Source: Ignavibacteriales bacterium (GTDB lineage Bacteria; Bacteroidota; Ignavibacteria; Ignavibacteriales; Melioribacteraceae). From it: DNA of 64,000 bases. Positions 53,806 to 63,858 of the stretch are shown in pieces; position 1 is the first letter of the stretch, and every line of letters begins with the position of its first letter. The notes beneath the pieces are model-generated. The model was not told where the DNA came from, made no database searches, and worked only from the letters and a program-made list of their open reading frames with translations. The stretch lies in the NCBI GenBank assembly GCA_020635275.1, contig JACKAA010000002.1, forward strand, positions 558,001-622,000, in the 5' to 3' direction. The position numbers and the translations under genes are program-made.

Positions 53806-53816
53806 GAATGTCAATT

Positions 53817-53843
53817 TTTGGTCACTGCTTTTTGACCAAATTT
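53817..53843 (+). terminator. Terminator-like hairpin before the TonB receptor gene
   Basis: TTTGGTCA pairs with TGACCAAA around eight bases, followed by TTT. It separates the frameshifted gene from the TonB receptor. Confidence 0.5.
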
Positions 53844-53912
53844 ATACTACCTTTAAATAAACTTTTTTATTGTTTGAATGTCTAATTAACAAAAAAAACG
53901 AAAGGTTATTTA

Positions 53913-56237
53913 TTGCGTATTTTCTTCTCCTTATTCTTCATATTATTTCTGACCAACTTAATATTTGCACAACCGGAAAACTCAAAAACCTTAAGTGGTT
54001 TTATTTATGATGCAAACACCGGCGAAACACTTATTGGTGCAAATGTTTTTGTTAAAGAATTAAGTGCAGGCGCTGCATCAAACGAATATGGATTTTACTC
54101 AATTACAATTTCTAACGGAAATTATAATGTTGAGTTTAGTTTTGTCGGTTACGAGAAAAAAACAATTCCGGTTAATTTATCTACTTCACTCAAACTTGAT
54201 GTACATCTTGATCCTATTTCATTAAATATGGAAGAGGTTGTTGTGACAGATAAAAAAGCTGACGAAAATGTTAAATCGACCGAGATGGGAACTTCTGAAA
54301 TTGTACCCAAAGAAATTGATAACGTTCCGGTAATTTTTGGCGAAAAGGATATTCTAAAAACAATTCAGCTTTTACCGGGAATTTCATCTGCAGGAGAAGG
54401 AAACAGCGGATTTATTGTCCGCGGCGGTTCGGCAGATCAAAACCTAATTATTTTAGATGAAGCTCCGGTTTACAATGCGTCTCATTTACTTGGATTTTTC
54501 TCAGTATTTAATTCAGATGCAATAAAAAGTGCAAAAATTATTAAAGGAATTAGCGAACCGGAATACGGCGGAAGATTAAGCTCTGTTTTAGATATAAGCA
54601 TGAAAGACGGAAGCTCAAAAAATTATACCGCTTACGGAGGCGTTGGATTAATTTCTTCCCGGTTAACAGTTGAAGGTCCTATTGTAGAAAATGAAGGATC
54701 ATTTATTTTTGCTGGAAGAAGAACATATGCAGATCTTTTCTTTCCATTATTTGGTGAAGAACAAATTGAAAACTCAACTTTATATTTTTATGATTTCAAC
54801 GGAAAATTAAATTACAAGCTTGGTGAACATGATAGAATTTTTCTTTCCGGTTATATGGGAAGAGATGTTTTTAATTTTAATAAAGAATTTGGGTTTGATT
54901 GGGGAAATACAACTGCAACATTTAGATGGAATCACATTTTTAGTGAAAAATTATTTTCAAATACCAGCTTAATCTACAGCGATTATAATTATGACATTGT
55001 TATTGAAGATGCTGAACAGTCAACAAAAGTAAGTTCAGGCATTCAGGATTTTAATATTGAACAGGATTTTCAATATTATTTTAATTCCTCTAACACTTTT
55101 AAGTTTGGTGTAAATGGTGTTCATCACACATTTTTACCCGGAGAAATTACAGTAACCGGAAATACAAATTTTAACTCAAAAAAAATAGATAACCGCTATT
55201 CTCTTGAAGCAAATGTTTATGCTGGTCACGAATGGAAATTAAGTGAGCTGTTTAAAATTAATTACGGATTAAGATTCTCATCATTTAATTTAATTGGGAG
55301 TGCAGAAGTTTATACTTTTGATGAAGACGGTTTTATTTTAAATACAGAATATTTTGATTCGGGTGAATTAATAAAATCCTACAACAATTTTGAACCAAGA
55401 TTTTCAGCTAACTATTTATTAGATGAAACCAGCTCTGTAAAATTTGGTTATGCAAGAAACACACAAAATATTCACATGCTTTCTCCGTCATCAACTTCAA
55501 CTCCCACAGATATTTGGCAGCCGAGCACATCAATTGTTAAGCCGGAAATATCAGATTTAGTTTCCTTTGGATACTTTAAAAATTTCAGTAACAATGAATA
55601 CCAAACTTCAATTGAGCTTTATTACAAAGACATGAAAAATTTAATTGAATTCAAAAATGGTGCTGATATTTTTCTGAATGAATATATCGAATCACAATTG
55701 GTTTTTGGTGATGGCTGGTCATACGGAATGGAACTTTTTGTTGAGAAGAAATTAGGCAAGTTTACCGGATGGTTAAGTTACACACTTTCTTCAACACAAA
55801 GAAAATTTGCAGATATTGATGATGGAAGAACATTTCCCGCAAGACAAGACAGAACTCATGATATTTCTCTTGTTGGAATTTATAACCTAAACGAAAATTG
55901 GTCGTTTTCTGCAAACTGGGTTTATTACACCGGATTAGCGGCTACATTCCCAAGCGGCAAATATATAATTGATGGTCAAACTGTAAATCTTTATACAGAA
56001 CGTAACGGCTACAGGATGCCGGATTATCACAGATTAGATATTGGAGCCACATATTATTTTAAGAGAACTGATGAAAGTGAAATGAGCTTAACATTTTCTG
56101 CTTATAATGTTTATGCCAGAGAAAACGCGTATACAATTAATTTTGAAGAAGATCCCGATGATCCGCAAAAAACTCAGGCTGTTAAGCTTGCTTTATTTTC
56201 AATTGTTCCATCTATAACATTTAATTTTAGATTTTGA
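53913..56237 (+). CDS. TonB-dependent outer-membrane receptor with carboxypeptidase-regulatory-like domain
   Basis: 774 residues. The start is TTG 53913, supported by AAAGG seven bases upstream and by the signal peptide MRIFFSLFFILFLTNLIFAQ. A carboxypeptidase-regulatory-like domain (about 25-105: GFIYDANTGETLIGANVFVK) is followed by the plug (about 140-240: IRG-like FIVRGGSADQNLIILD) and the 22-strand barrel. The last residues SITFNFRF end in Phe as in outer-membrane proteins. Such proteins take up iron chelates, sugars or peptides; the ligand is not readable. Coupled with the DUF4249 gene 2 bases downstream. Confidence 0.93.
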   Translation: MRIFFSLFFILFLTNLIFAQPENSKTLSGFIYDANTGETLIGANVFVKELSAGAASNEYGFYSITISNGNYNVEFSFVGYEKKTIPVNLSTSLKLDVHLDPISLNMEEVVVTDKKADENVKSTEMGTSEIVPKEIDNVPVIFGEKDILKTIQLLPGISSAGEGNSGFIVRGGSADQNLIILDEAPVYNASHLLGFFSVFNSDAIKSAKIIKGISEPEYGGRLSSVLDISMKDGSSKNYTAYGGVGLISSRLTVEGPIVENEGSFIFAGRRTYADLFFPLFGEEQIENSTLYFYDFNGKLNYKLGEHDRIFLSGYMGRDVFNFNKEFGFDWGNTTATFRWNHIFSEKLFSNTSLIYSDYNYDIVIEDAEQSTKVSSGIQDFNIEQDFQYYFNSSNTFKFGVNGVHHTFLPGEITVTGNTNFNSKKIDNRYSLEANVYAGHEWKLSELFKINYGLRFSSFNLIGSAEVYTFDEDGFILNTEYFDSGELIKSYNNFEPRFSANYLLDETSSVKFGYARNTQNIHMLSPSSTSTPTDIWQPSTSIVKPEISDLVSFGYFKNFSNNEYQTSIELYYKDMKNLIEFKNGADIFLNEYIESQLVFGDGWSYGMELFVEKKLGKFTGWLSYTLSSTQRKFADIDDGRTFPARQDRTHDISLVGIYNLNENWSFSANWVYYTGLAATFPSGKYIIDGQTVNLYTERNGYRMPDYHRLDIGATYYFKRTDESEMSLTFSAYNVYARENAYTINFEEDPDDPQKTQAVKLALFSIVPSITFNFRF

Positions 56238-56239
56238 TT

Positions 56240-57040
56240 ATGAAAAAAATATATGTAATACTATTTGTAGTTTCCTTTTTTTTAGGATGTGAAGAAATAA
56301 TTGAAGTTGATTTAAATTCTGCTGATCCGCAAATTGTGATTGAAGCTAAAGTTTCACCTAGACATCCAATTACTGCAAAAATTAGTACTTCAACAGACTT
56401 CTACAATCCAGGCAGTAATAATCCTATTTCTGGTGCCAAGGTAAATTTATTTGCAAATAATTTGACTTATGAACTAGAAGAAGTAAATCCCGGGGAATAT
56501 ATAAATAAAAATCTGACGGCCTTACCAGAAACTCAATATACTATTGAAGTGAATTACAATAATCAAAATTATACTGCTTCTTCATTTATGCCAAAAACAA
56601 TTTTAATTGATAGCTTAAGCTATAAACTTGAAGACAGTCCATTTAATAAGAATAGAAAATTTCTTGAACTTCACGTTCATTTTAAGGATGATCCTGACCG
56701 GAATGAATATGCAAGATTTTTAGTCTATAGAAACGAAAAACAAGTTAATAATATTTCGCTTTATGATGACAGACTAACAAATGGAAACGAAATTGATTTT
56801 TTCTTTTTTAATTTTAATGATGAAGAATTTCAGAGGGGCGATACAATTGATGTTGTTCTCATGACTGTTGATGAACCGGTGTTTACATATTTAAAAACTA
56901 TGCGTCGTGCCTTGGCAAATTCATCAAGAGGTCCATTTGGTCCGCAAGCTCCCGCAAATCCAATCTCAAATTGGAGCAACGGTGCCTTTGGTTATTTTAG
57001 CGCATATACATGGGATTTTGATTCAATTATTTTAGAATAA
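56240..57040 (+). CDS. DUF4249 lipoprotein partner of the TonB receptor
   Basis: 266 residues. ATG at 56240 is 2 bases after the receptor stop. The signal peptide ends in lipobox FLGC near residue 17, followed by EEIIEVDLNSADPQIVIEAKVS, the DUF4249 signature (early acidic stretch, then IVIEA). A beta-sandwich domain and a C-terminal segment rich in Asn and Gly follow. DUF4249 proteins almost always sit beside a TonB receptor and probably act with it at the cell surface. Confidence 0.88.
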   Translation: MKKIYVILFVVSFFLGCEEIIEVDLNSADPQIVIEAKVSPRHPITAKISTSTDFYNPGSNNPISGAKVNLFANNLTYELEEVNPGEYINKNLTALPETQYTIEVNYNNQNYTASSFMPKTILIDSLSYKLEDSPFNKNRKFLELHVHFKDDPDRNEYARFLVYRNEKQVNNISLYDDRLTNGNEIDFFFFNFNDEEFQRGDTIDVVLMTVDEPVFTYLKTMRRALANSSRGPFGPQAPANPISNWSNGAFGYFSAYTWDFDSIILE

Positions 57041-57197
57041 TTAATAAGTAAAGTTAATTTTATTTCATATTGCATTAGTATTTTTAAAGTACATTCAAGC
57101 AATTCAGTTTTACATTGATATCTAAATAAAGTATTCCTACTTTTCTATTCCTGCAAAATTACTTAAGATCTTTTCTTATTTATAAAGAGGTGATAAT

Positions 57198-58556
57198 ATG
57201 AGAATTAAAACAATTCTTCTTTCCTTTTTTTCATTTGTTTTACTTTTATTTAATGGATGTTCTGAACCAGAAAGTAAATTTCAAGTTCCTATTGAGTATT
57301 ACAAACTAGACAATGGATTAAAAGTTGTTTTATCACAAGATAAGACTACTCCAATTGTAACCGTTGCGGTTTATTACAATATTGGCTTTAGAATTGAACC
57401 AAAAGACCGAACCGGTTTTGCACATTTATTTGAACACATGATGTTTCAAGGATCTCAAAACTTGCCTAAAGGTGAGTTTGATAAGTTAATTAATTACAAT
57501 GGCGGAATTTTGAATGGTTCAACCAGGTTTGATTTTACAAATTATTTTGAAATTATGCCTGCACACAAATTAGAAACAATACTTTGGGCTGAAGCTGACA
57601 GAATGAAAGGATTAAATGTTACTCAAGAAAATCTTACTAATCAGCAAGGAGTTGTTGTTAACGAAGTAAAAGTAAATGTGCTTAATCAACCTTACGGAGG
57701 TTTTCCTTGGTTGGATTTGCCGCAGTATGCAAATACAAACTGGTTTAATTCACATAATTTTTATGGTGATTTAGAAGATATTGAAGCTGCTAATTTAACT
57801 GATGTAAAATCTTTCTTTGACACCTACTATTCACCAAACAATGCGGTCTTAGTTGTTGTTGGTGATTTTGAAACCAATGAAGCAAAAAACTTTATAAAGA
57901 AATACTTTGAAAATATTCCTTCTTCTGAACTTCCTCCAAAACCTGATCTTAAAGAGCCAAAACAAGAACAGGAAAAATTTGCATCCAATGTTGATAACCT
58001 TGCATCCAGACCAGCATTGGCTTTTGCATATCATGTTCCGGAACGAAATACTCCCGAATATTTTGCAATGGGATTATTAAATCAGATTTTGGTTGCCGGC
58101 AATGATAGTAAACTTTATCAAAAATTAGTAAATGATAAAGCTGTTACAGGAAATGTTTCCGGCGGAATAAATTTATTAGGCAATATGTACAACTATAATG
58201 GACCAATGCTTTGGACAGTTTATTTATTTCATGATAATTCAGTCACCTCGGATTCTATTATGGCATTAGTAGATGATGCGTTTAACGAAATTATTGAAAA
58301 TCCTATTGATCAAAAAACTCTAGACCGCGCAAAAGTTAAAATAAGATCGGAATTTTATGATGAAGTAGATAGTTTTTACGGATTTGGTAAAGCAGATCTC
58401 TTAGCATCATATGCTTTATTCGAAGATAATCCAAATAAAATAAATTCTATTGAAGATGAGTTCAAAAAAGTAACACCAGAACTTATTCAAAAAACTGCAA
58501 AAGAGTTTCTGCGAAACTCTAATCGAACAGTTTTAACAATTATTCCAAACAAATAG
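57198..58556 (+). CDS. M16-family zinc peptidase, active subunit, lipoprotein
   Basis: 452 residues. The signal peptide ends at lipobox FNGC near residue 21. The zinc motif HLFEH is at 76-80 (H76, E79, H80), with the third ligand Glu156 in GVVVNEVKVN. It resembles bacterial M16 proteins of the processing-peptidase type. It would act in the periplasm or at the outer membrane. It is followed after 21 bases by a second M16 protein lacking zinc ligands, so the two probably form the usual active/inactive heterodimer. Confidence 0.93.
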   Translation: MRIKTILLSFFSFVLLLFNGCSEPESKFQVPIEYYKLDNGLKVVLSQDKTTPIVTVAVYYNIGFRIEPKDRTGFAHLFEHMMFQGSQNLPKGEFDKLINYNGGILNGSTRFDFTNYFEIMPAHKLETILWAEADRMKGLNVTQENLTNQQGVVVNEVKVNVLNQPYGGFPWLDLPQYANTNWFNSHNFYGDLEDIEAANLTDVKSFFDTYYSPNNAVLVVVGDFETNEAKNFIKKYFENIPSSELPPKPDLKEPKQEQEKFASNVDNLASRPALAFAYHVPERNTPEYFAMGLLNQILVAGNDSKLYQKLVNDKAVTGNVSGGINLLGNMYNYNGPMLWTVYLFHDNSVTSDSIMALVDDAFNEIIENPIDQKTLDRAKVKIRSEFYDEVDSFYGFGKADLLASYALFEDNPNKINSIEDEFKKVTPELIQKTAKEFLRNSNRTVLTIIPNK

Positions 58557-58577
58557 AATTTAATGGAGAAATAAAAA

Positions 58578-59969
58578 ATGAAAAAAATTAAATATATAAT
58601 TAAGACATTATTATTGTTTTCCGTATTAAGTGTACTTTTTGCACAAAATGAAACTCCGCCAATTGGAAGTGAACCAAAGAATTTTAATTTGCCTCCAAGT
58701 CAAACTTTTAATCTGGATAATGGATTAAGTGTTACGACTGTTCAATTTGGTAACATACCAAAGGTTACAATTCAAATAAAGATTAGAGTTGGCAATTTAA
58801 ATGAAGGTGAAAATGAAATTTGGTTAGCTGATCTAACCGGCGATCTTCTTACAGAAGGCACTGAAAAATATTCTGCCGAACAAATAGCAGAAAAAGCTGC
58901 TGAAATGGGCGGCGAAGTAAATGTATCTACCGGTTTAGATCAAACCACAATTACTGGAAGCGTGCTTTCAGAGTTTGTGCCCGATTTAATTTCTTTGCTT
59001 GCAGAGATTACTCAACGACCGACTTTTAATGAAAAATCCATTGATAGAATCAAAAAAGATTTATTGCGATCTTTAAGTATTCAGAAAAGTCAGCCGCAAA
59101 ATATAGCCAACGAAAGTTTTTCTAAAGCAATTTATGGTGATCATCCTTACGGAAGAATGTATCCAACAGAAGAAATGATTAATGGATTTGATAGAGCCAA
59201 AGTTGTTGATTTTTATACTAACAATTTCGGTGCAAAACGGACCCATATTTTTGTCAGCGGTGTTTTTAATGAAGATGAAGTAAATAACTCAATTAAAAAT
59301 AATTTTAGCACTTGGAAAGAAGGAAATGATATTTTCATTAATGTACCAGAAACAAAAGCTCAAAAAGATCTAATTATAATTGATAGAAAAGATGCTCCGC
59401 AATCAACACTTTATTTGGGCTTACCGGTTATCGATCCATCTGATCCTAATTACATAAAACTTAGTGTAACAAATACATTGTTGGGCGGATATTTTTCTTC
59501 AAGGATTACAACAAATATTAGAGAAGATAAGGGTTATACTTATTCTCCAAGAAGTCAGATTTCAAGTCGTTATCGCAGCGCATATTATCTTCAAGTTGCT
59601 GATGTAAGTACAGACGTAACTGCTGCTGCATTAAAAGAAATATTTTATGAAATAAATCATTTACAAGATGAAGCTCCAACCGAAGAAGAATTAAACGGAG
59701 TAAAGAATTATATTGCTGGTATTTTTGTTTTGCAAAATTCATCTCCTAATGCAATAATTAATCAGCTAAATTATGTTGATCTGCACAACTTGAATAATGA
59801 TTATTTAAATACTTACGTAAAACAAATATATTCTGTAACTCCAGAAGAAATAAAAGAAACGGCTTCTAAATATTTGAAAGACAAAGAAATGACTCTTGTA
59901 ATTGTTGGAGACGAAGCAAAAGTAAAGAAACAATTATCTGAATATGGTGAACTTAAATTTATTGAGTAA
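58578..59969 (+). CDS. M16-family partner subunit, no zinc motif
   Basis: 463 residues, signal peptide ending LFAQ near residue 22. The HxxEH site is absent (ADLTGDLLTEG in the place). The C-terminal half keeps the conserved Arg-Tyr segment (DKGYTYSPRSQISSRYRSAYYLQVADV), which in known pairs helps bind substrate. The gene is cotranscribed with the active subunit. Ends before a terminator. Confidence 0.92.
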   Translation: MKKIKYIIKTLLLFSVLSVLFAQNETPPIGSEPKNFNLPPSQTFNLDNGLSVTTVQFGNIPKVTIQIKIRVGNLNEGENEIWLADLTGDLLTEGTEKYSAEQIAEKAAEMGGEVNVSTGLDQTTITGSVLSEFVPDLISLLAEITQRPTFNEKSIDRIKKDLLRSLSIQKSQPQNIANESFSKAIYGDHPYGRMYPTEEMINGFDRAKVVDFYTNNFGAKRTHIFVSGVFNEDEVNNSIKNNFSTWKEGNDIFINVPETKAQKDLIIIDRKDAPQSTLYLGLPVIDPSDPNYIKLSVTNTLLGGYFSSRITTNIREDKGYTYSPRSQISSRYRSAYYLQVADVSTDVTAAALKEIFYEINHLQDEAPTEEELNGVKNYIAGIFVLQNSSPNAIINQLNYVDLHNLNNDYLNTYVKQIYSVTPEEIKETASKYLKDKEMTLVIVGDEAKVKKQLSEYGELKFIE

Positions 59970-59985
59970 ATTATTCTAATATTGT

Positions 59986-60016
59986 AAGCGTCACTAAATT
60001 TGTGACGCTTTCTTTT
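59986..60016 (+). terminator. Terminator after the M16 pair
   Basis: AAGCGTCAC pairs with GTGACGCTT around TAAATTT, followed by TCTTTTT. The ORF starting inside it at 60002 cannot be the true start of the next gene. Confidence 0.8.
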
Positions 60017-60073
60017 TACCGTAACCTTTTTCTTTTTATATCATCACATATAAAAAACAAAAAGGATTTATTA

Positions 60074-60511
60074 GTGAATTTCAACATACCGCATTCATAC
60101 AAAGTTACTGCAAATGCAATTAAAGACAAGACTTATAAAGTTAGCGCCGAAAACCTTCCAATAATTGAAACAGCCCCGCCAAAAAATTTTGGAGGACCAG
60201 GAAATATTTGGTCACCCGAAGATTTATTTGTTGCAACAATTGCCAATTGTTTTCTAATGACATTTAAAGCTGTTTCAACTTTATCAAAATTAGATTGGCT
60301 TTCACTAGATGTTAATGCAGAAGGAATTTTAGATAGAGTTGATAGTAAACTTCAATTTACGGAAGTAATTATTAAGGCGTTTCTTAAAATACCCAAAGAT
60401 GGAAATGAAGAAAGAGCCATAAGAATTATGCACAAAGCCGAACAAAACTGTTTGGTTACAAATTCTTTAAAAACCAATGTCACATTAAAGCCTTCCGTAA
60501 TATTTTCTTGA
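60074..60511 (+). CDS. OsmC/Ohr-family peroxiredoxin-like protein
   Basis: 145 residues. The start is placed at GTG 60074 (MNFNIPHSYKVTANAIKD), since the longer reading begins in the preceding terminator; AAAGGA lies eight bases upstream. Two redox Cys are in ATIANCFLMTFKA near 58 and KAEQNCLVTN near 126, as in OsmC peroxidases. Reduces organic hydroperoxides or related compounds. Whether it is Ohr, OsmC or the sulfurtransferase-like subgroup is unclear. Confidence 0.88.
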   Translation: MNFNIPHSYKVTANAIKDKTYKVSAENLPIIETAPPKNFGGPGNIWSPEDLFVATIANCFLMTFKAVSTLSKLDWLSLDVNAEGILDRVDSKLQFTEVIIKAFLKIPKDGNEERAIRIMHKAEQNCLVTNSLKTNVTLKPSVIFS

Positions 60512-60590
60512 TCATAATCAGTTTAGTAAATTATAAATTTGCTAAATTGCTCAAAAAGATTTAAATTTTTATTTCTCAACCACATCAATT

Positions 60591-62783
60591 ATGAAGATCA
60601 AAGTTTTTTTATCTATTATTTTTATTTTCCTCATTTATTCAAATAATTATTATGCCAACAATTCAAATCGCCCTAAAGTAGGATTAGTTCTTTCCGGTGG
60701 AGGAGCAAAAGGTTTTGCTCACATTGGTGTTTTAGAAGTATTAGAAAAAGAAGGCATTCCAGTTGATTATATTGTAGGCACGAGTATTGGCAGTATTATG
60801 GGAGCTTTGTATTCCATTGGTTATAATTCCGAACAGCTAAAAGAGTTTGCCAGAAGCCAGGAGTGGATAGATCTTCTTTCTGATTATCTTTCCCGGGAAT
60901 ATAGAAATGCTTATGAAAAAAATGAAATTGACAGATATTTAGTTTCATTTAATTTAAGTGAAGATAAAGGTGTTTCGTTATCAGCCGGAATAGTTCAGGG
61001 CCAAAATGTAATGAATACGCTTTGCAGACTAACTGCCAAGTATCATGATATTGATGATTTTAGTAAACTGCCAATCCCATTTGCTTGTGTTGCCGCTGAC
61101 ATAGCTTCTGGTGATGAAGTTGTGCTGAAAAAAGGATATTTACCTGAGGCAATTTTTGCGAGCATGTCACTTCCAACAATATTTGCTCCAACAGAAATTG
61201 ACGGTAAACTTTTAGTTGATGGCGGCATTATTAATAATTACCCTGTCGATGTTGCTAAAGAGATGGGAGCCGATATAATCATAGGGGTTGATATTCAGAC
61301 TAAGCCTTTGAAAAAAGAAGAGATTGTTGAATTAACAGATATACTTGGTCAAATGTTTTCTTATATGGGTTATGAAAAGTACAAAGAAAATAAAGAGCAA
61401 AGTGATATTTTAATTGAGCCTGACATTTCCGGATACAGCACTGCAAGTTTTTCAAATGAAGCTGCTGATACGCTAATTGAAAGAGGTAAAATTGCTGCCC
61501 TACAAAAGATTGAAGATATTAAATCCTTATTAGCAAAAAACAATGTTCCGCTTCTAGCAAATACAAATTCTTATGAATTTGATGATGATTTTGAAGTTGA
61601 CTATTTTATGATTGGCGGAATGCAGAAAACTACTCTTAATTATACTTTGGCAAAGACAAATTATTTATTTCCTGGAAAATACAACTTTGCAAAAATTGAT
61701 GAGGGCGTTAGAAGATTATATGGTACAAATTCATATGATAAAGCATACTTTAGAATATCCGGTAATGATGAAAAGACTTTAAGCTTAATTGTAAAAGAAA
61801 AAAACACAAGCACTTTAAATGCTGGTTTTAATTTTAATTCAACAGACAAAGCATCTATTTTACTAAATCTTACTTTTAGAAATGAATTATTTAAAGGTTC
61901 TCGCTTAACTTTTGACGCAAAACTTTCAACAAATACTATGTTCGGAATGTCTTTTCAGGTTAGTCCAAGTTATTTACCTGAATTTTATTTGGGAGCGAGT
62001 TTTAAGAATTTAAATATAGAAATTTTTGATAAGGATGATAAAATTGCTTCTTCTGATGTTCAATATTTGGTAGGAGAATTTTCTCTTTTAGAGTTATTTG
62101 GTACAAATTATTTAATGAATTTTGGTGTTGAAGGTGAATACTATAAAATTGATCCGCTTTTTGCCGAAAAATTGGTATTCTCGTTACCTTCAAAAGAACA
62201 ATCAACCTTAAGTTTTTTTGGTCAACTCCGATTTGATAATTTGGACGATAAATTTTATCCTAAAAGGGGATTTGATTTAGAAGCAAAATTCAGTTATGCC
62301 TCAAACAAAGCAGATAATATTATTAAAAATACCACGACTCCCATTTTGTTATATAATTTTAGGTCCGCTCTAAGTCTAGGAACCGATGTTTGCTTTATTC
62401 CTTCCGTTTACGGAAGATTATTATTGAATGATAATTCCGATATCTTTAAAAGTAATGCTATTGGAGGCACAGAACAAACTATTTTACTTGATTATCATTT
62501 ACCATTTATTGGAGTGAAAAGAATAGTTTTGACTAAGGATAAGACAATGGTTGTAAAAGGCGAACTTCGTGTAAAATTAAGTTTAAATAACTTTTTATCA
62601 TTGATTGTTAATGGAGCTACACATTTCAATAAATTTGAAGACTGGAAATCAAGAGAACTGATTGGCGGTTTTGGAATAAAATATTCCATCCGCAGTTTTA
62701 TCGGTCCTCTTGATTTTATAGTTTCTACCTCAGATTACTCAAAAGAATTTAACTTTTTTGTTAATATTGGAAGATGGTTTTAA
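60591..62783 (+). CDS. Patatin-like phospholipase with C-terminal BamA-type barrel (PlpD-like)
   Basis: 730 residues, close to the length of Pseudomonas PlpD (type Vd secretion). A signal peptide (1-22) precedes the patatin domain (about 29-320): oxyanion GGGAKG, nucleophile Ser65 in GTSIG, and Asp210 in DGG. A POTRA-like stretch (about 325-400) and a beta-barrel of D15 type (about 400-730) follow, ending in the aromatic residues WF. Probably placed in the outer membrane with the lipase part on the surface or released. Convergent with rsgA by 4 bases. Confidence 0.92.
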   Translation: MKIKVFLSIIFIFLIYSNNYYANNSNRPKVGLVLSGGGAKGFAHIGVLEVLEKEGIPVDYIVGTSIGSIMGALYSIGYNSEQLKEFARSQEWIDLLSDYLSREYRNAYEKNEIDRYLVSFNLSEDKGVSLSAGIVQGQNVMNTLCRLTAKYHDIDDFSKLPIPFACVAADIASGDEVVLKKGYLPEAIFASMSLPTIFAPTEIDGKLLVDGGIINNYPVDVAKEMGADIIIGVDIQTKPLKKEEIVELTDILGQMFSYMGYEKYKENKEQSDILIEPDISGYSTASFSNEAADTLIERGKIAALQKIEDIKSLLAKNNVPLLANTNSYEFDDDFEVDYFMIGGMQKTTLNYTLAKTNYLFPGKYNFAKIDEGVRRLYGTNSYDKAYFRISGNDEKTLSLIVKEKNTSTLNAGFNFNSTDKASILLNLTFRNELFKGSRLTFDAKLSTNTMFGMSFQVSPSYLPEFYLGASFKNLNIEIFDKDDKIASSDVQYLVGEFSLLELFGTNYLMNFGVEGEYYKIDPLFAEKLVFSLPSKEQSTLSFFGQLRFDNLDDKFYPKRGFDLEAKFSYASNKADNIIKNTTTPILLYNFRSALSLGTDVCFIPSVYGRLLLNDNSDIFKSNAIGGTEQTILLDYHLPFIGVKRIVLTKDKTMVVKGELRVKLSLNNFLSLIVNGATHFNKFEDWKSRELIGGFGIKYSIRSFIGPLDFIVSTSDYSKEFNFFVNIGRWF

Positions 62784-62787
62784 ATAA

Positions 62788-63858
62788 CTAAAGTTTTCCG
62801 TATTTATCTTTTTTATCCTTAAGAATAGACTTAACCATTTTGCCAAATTCCTTGTCTTTTTTTCTCTTTTCTAAGTAAGATCTTTCATAATAATCAGATT
62901 CTTTTTTGAGCTTTATAAAATTTGAATATCTCTTTTTATCCAAATCACCGTTTTCTAATGCTTCAAGAATTGCACATCCCTTTTCAACTGTATGTGTACA
63001 GTCTGTATATTTACAATTTTCAGCTAATTCAGTTATTTCGTCAAAAGTTTTCTCAATTCCCTCTGAAATGGAAATATTTGCCAACTCTCTCATTCCGGGT
63101 GTATCAATTATCATTGAGCCATTCTTTAATTCGACCAACTGTCTGTTGGTTGTTGTGTGTTTTCCTCTATTATCACCCTTTCTTACATCGTTAGTTTTAA
63201 ATTCATTACTTCCAATTAAATTATTGAGCAAAGTTGTTTTACCAACCCCCGAACTTCCAATCATACAATATGTTTTTCTTGGCTGCAGCTTTTGTTCAAT
63301 TTTAGCTAAACTATCTTCATCAAAGTTGCTGAAAAAAAGTATCTCAATATTTTTGTAATTATCCCTTATTTTATTTAAGATTTCTTCTATTTTATAATCA
63401 GCCGCGAGGTCTGATTTGCTAAATAAAATTATTGGTTCAATATTAAATTCAAAAGACATTGATAAATATCGTTCAAGCCTATTAATATTAAAATCATTGT
63501 CTAGCGACTGAATAATAATTGCAAAATCAATATTTGCAGCAATTAACTGAAACTCTACATTTTTTCCTGAACTTTTTCTTTTGAGAAGTGTTTTTCGCGG
63601 TAATATTTTATGAATTATTGCCAATGTATCATTTTCAAAATTTTGAAACTGAACAAAATCTCCAACCGTTGGATAATCTTCCGGAGATTCAGATGAATAC
63701 ATCATATTACCGGTTATTCTGCCAAAATATTCATTTTTTCCATCTGAAATATTATAACTTTCTTTATTTACAGAAATAATACGCCCGGTGGCAAACCCGG
63801 AGTTTTTTATGTTATCTTCTAAAATTGTGGAATGCAGGCCTAAATCAATTAAATTCAT
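62788..63858 (-). CDS. rsgA: Ribosome small subunit-dependent GTPase RsgA
   Basis: 356 residues of a circularly permuted GTPase that helps mature the 30S subunit. N-terminal OB fold (about 15-95). G4 ILFSKSDLA appears before G1 SSGVGKTTLLNNL, then G3 DTPGMREL, the hallmark order. The C-terminal zinc site is CKYTDCTHTVEKGC with His and three Cys. Long C-terminal helix of basic residues. No regulatory features. Single gene with 142 noncoding bases to the window end, where GCAACTAAATAGTTGC forms a short hairpin (63890-63905). Confidence 0.95.
   Translation of the reverse strand: MNLIDLGLHSTILEDNIKNSGFATGRIISVNKESYNISDGKNEYFGRITGNMMYSSESPEDYPTVGDFVQFQNFENDTLAIIHKILPRKTLLKRKSSGKNVEFQLIAANIDFAIIIQSLDNDFNINRLERYLSMSFEFNIEPIILFSKSDLAADYKIEEILNKIRDNYKNIEILFFSNFDEDSLAKIEQKLQPRKTYCMIGSSGVGKTTLLNNLIGSNEFKTNDVRKGDNRGKHTTTNRQLVELKNGSMIIDTPGMRELANISISEGIEKTFDEITELAENCKYTDCTHTVEKGCAILEALENGDLDKKRYSNFIKLKKESDYYERSYLEKRKKDKEFGKMVKSILKDKKDKYGKL

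Noticed and set aside
60002..60073. Upstream extension of the OsmC gene
   Set aside because: It starts within the loop and stem of the M16 terminator; GTG 60074 has a ribosome-binding site and a family-like N-terminus.
62906..63358. 150-codon plus-strand ORF opposite rsgA
   Set aside because: Antisense to the GTPase core; no ribosome-binding site or family.
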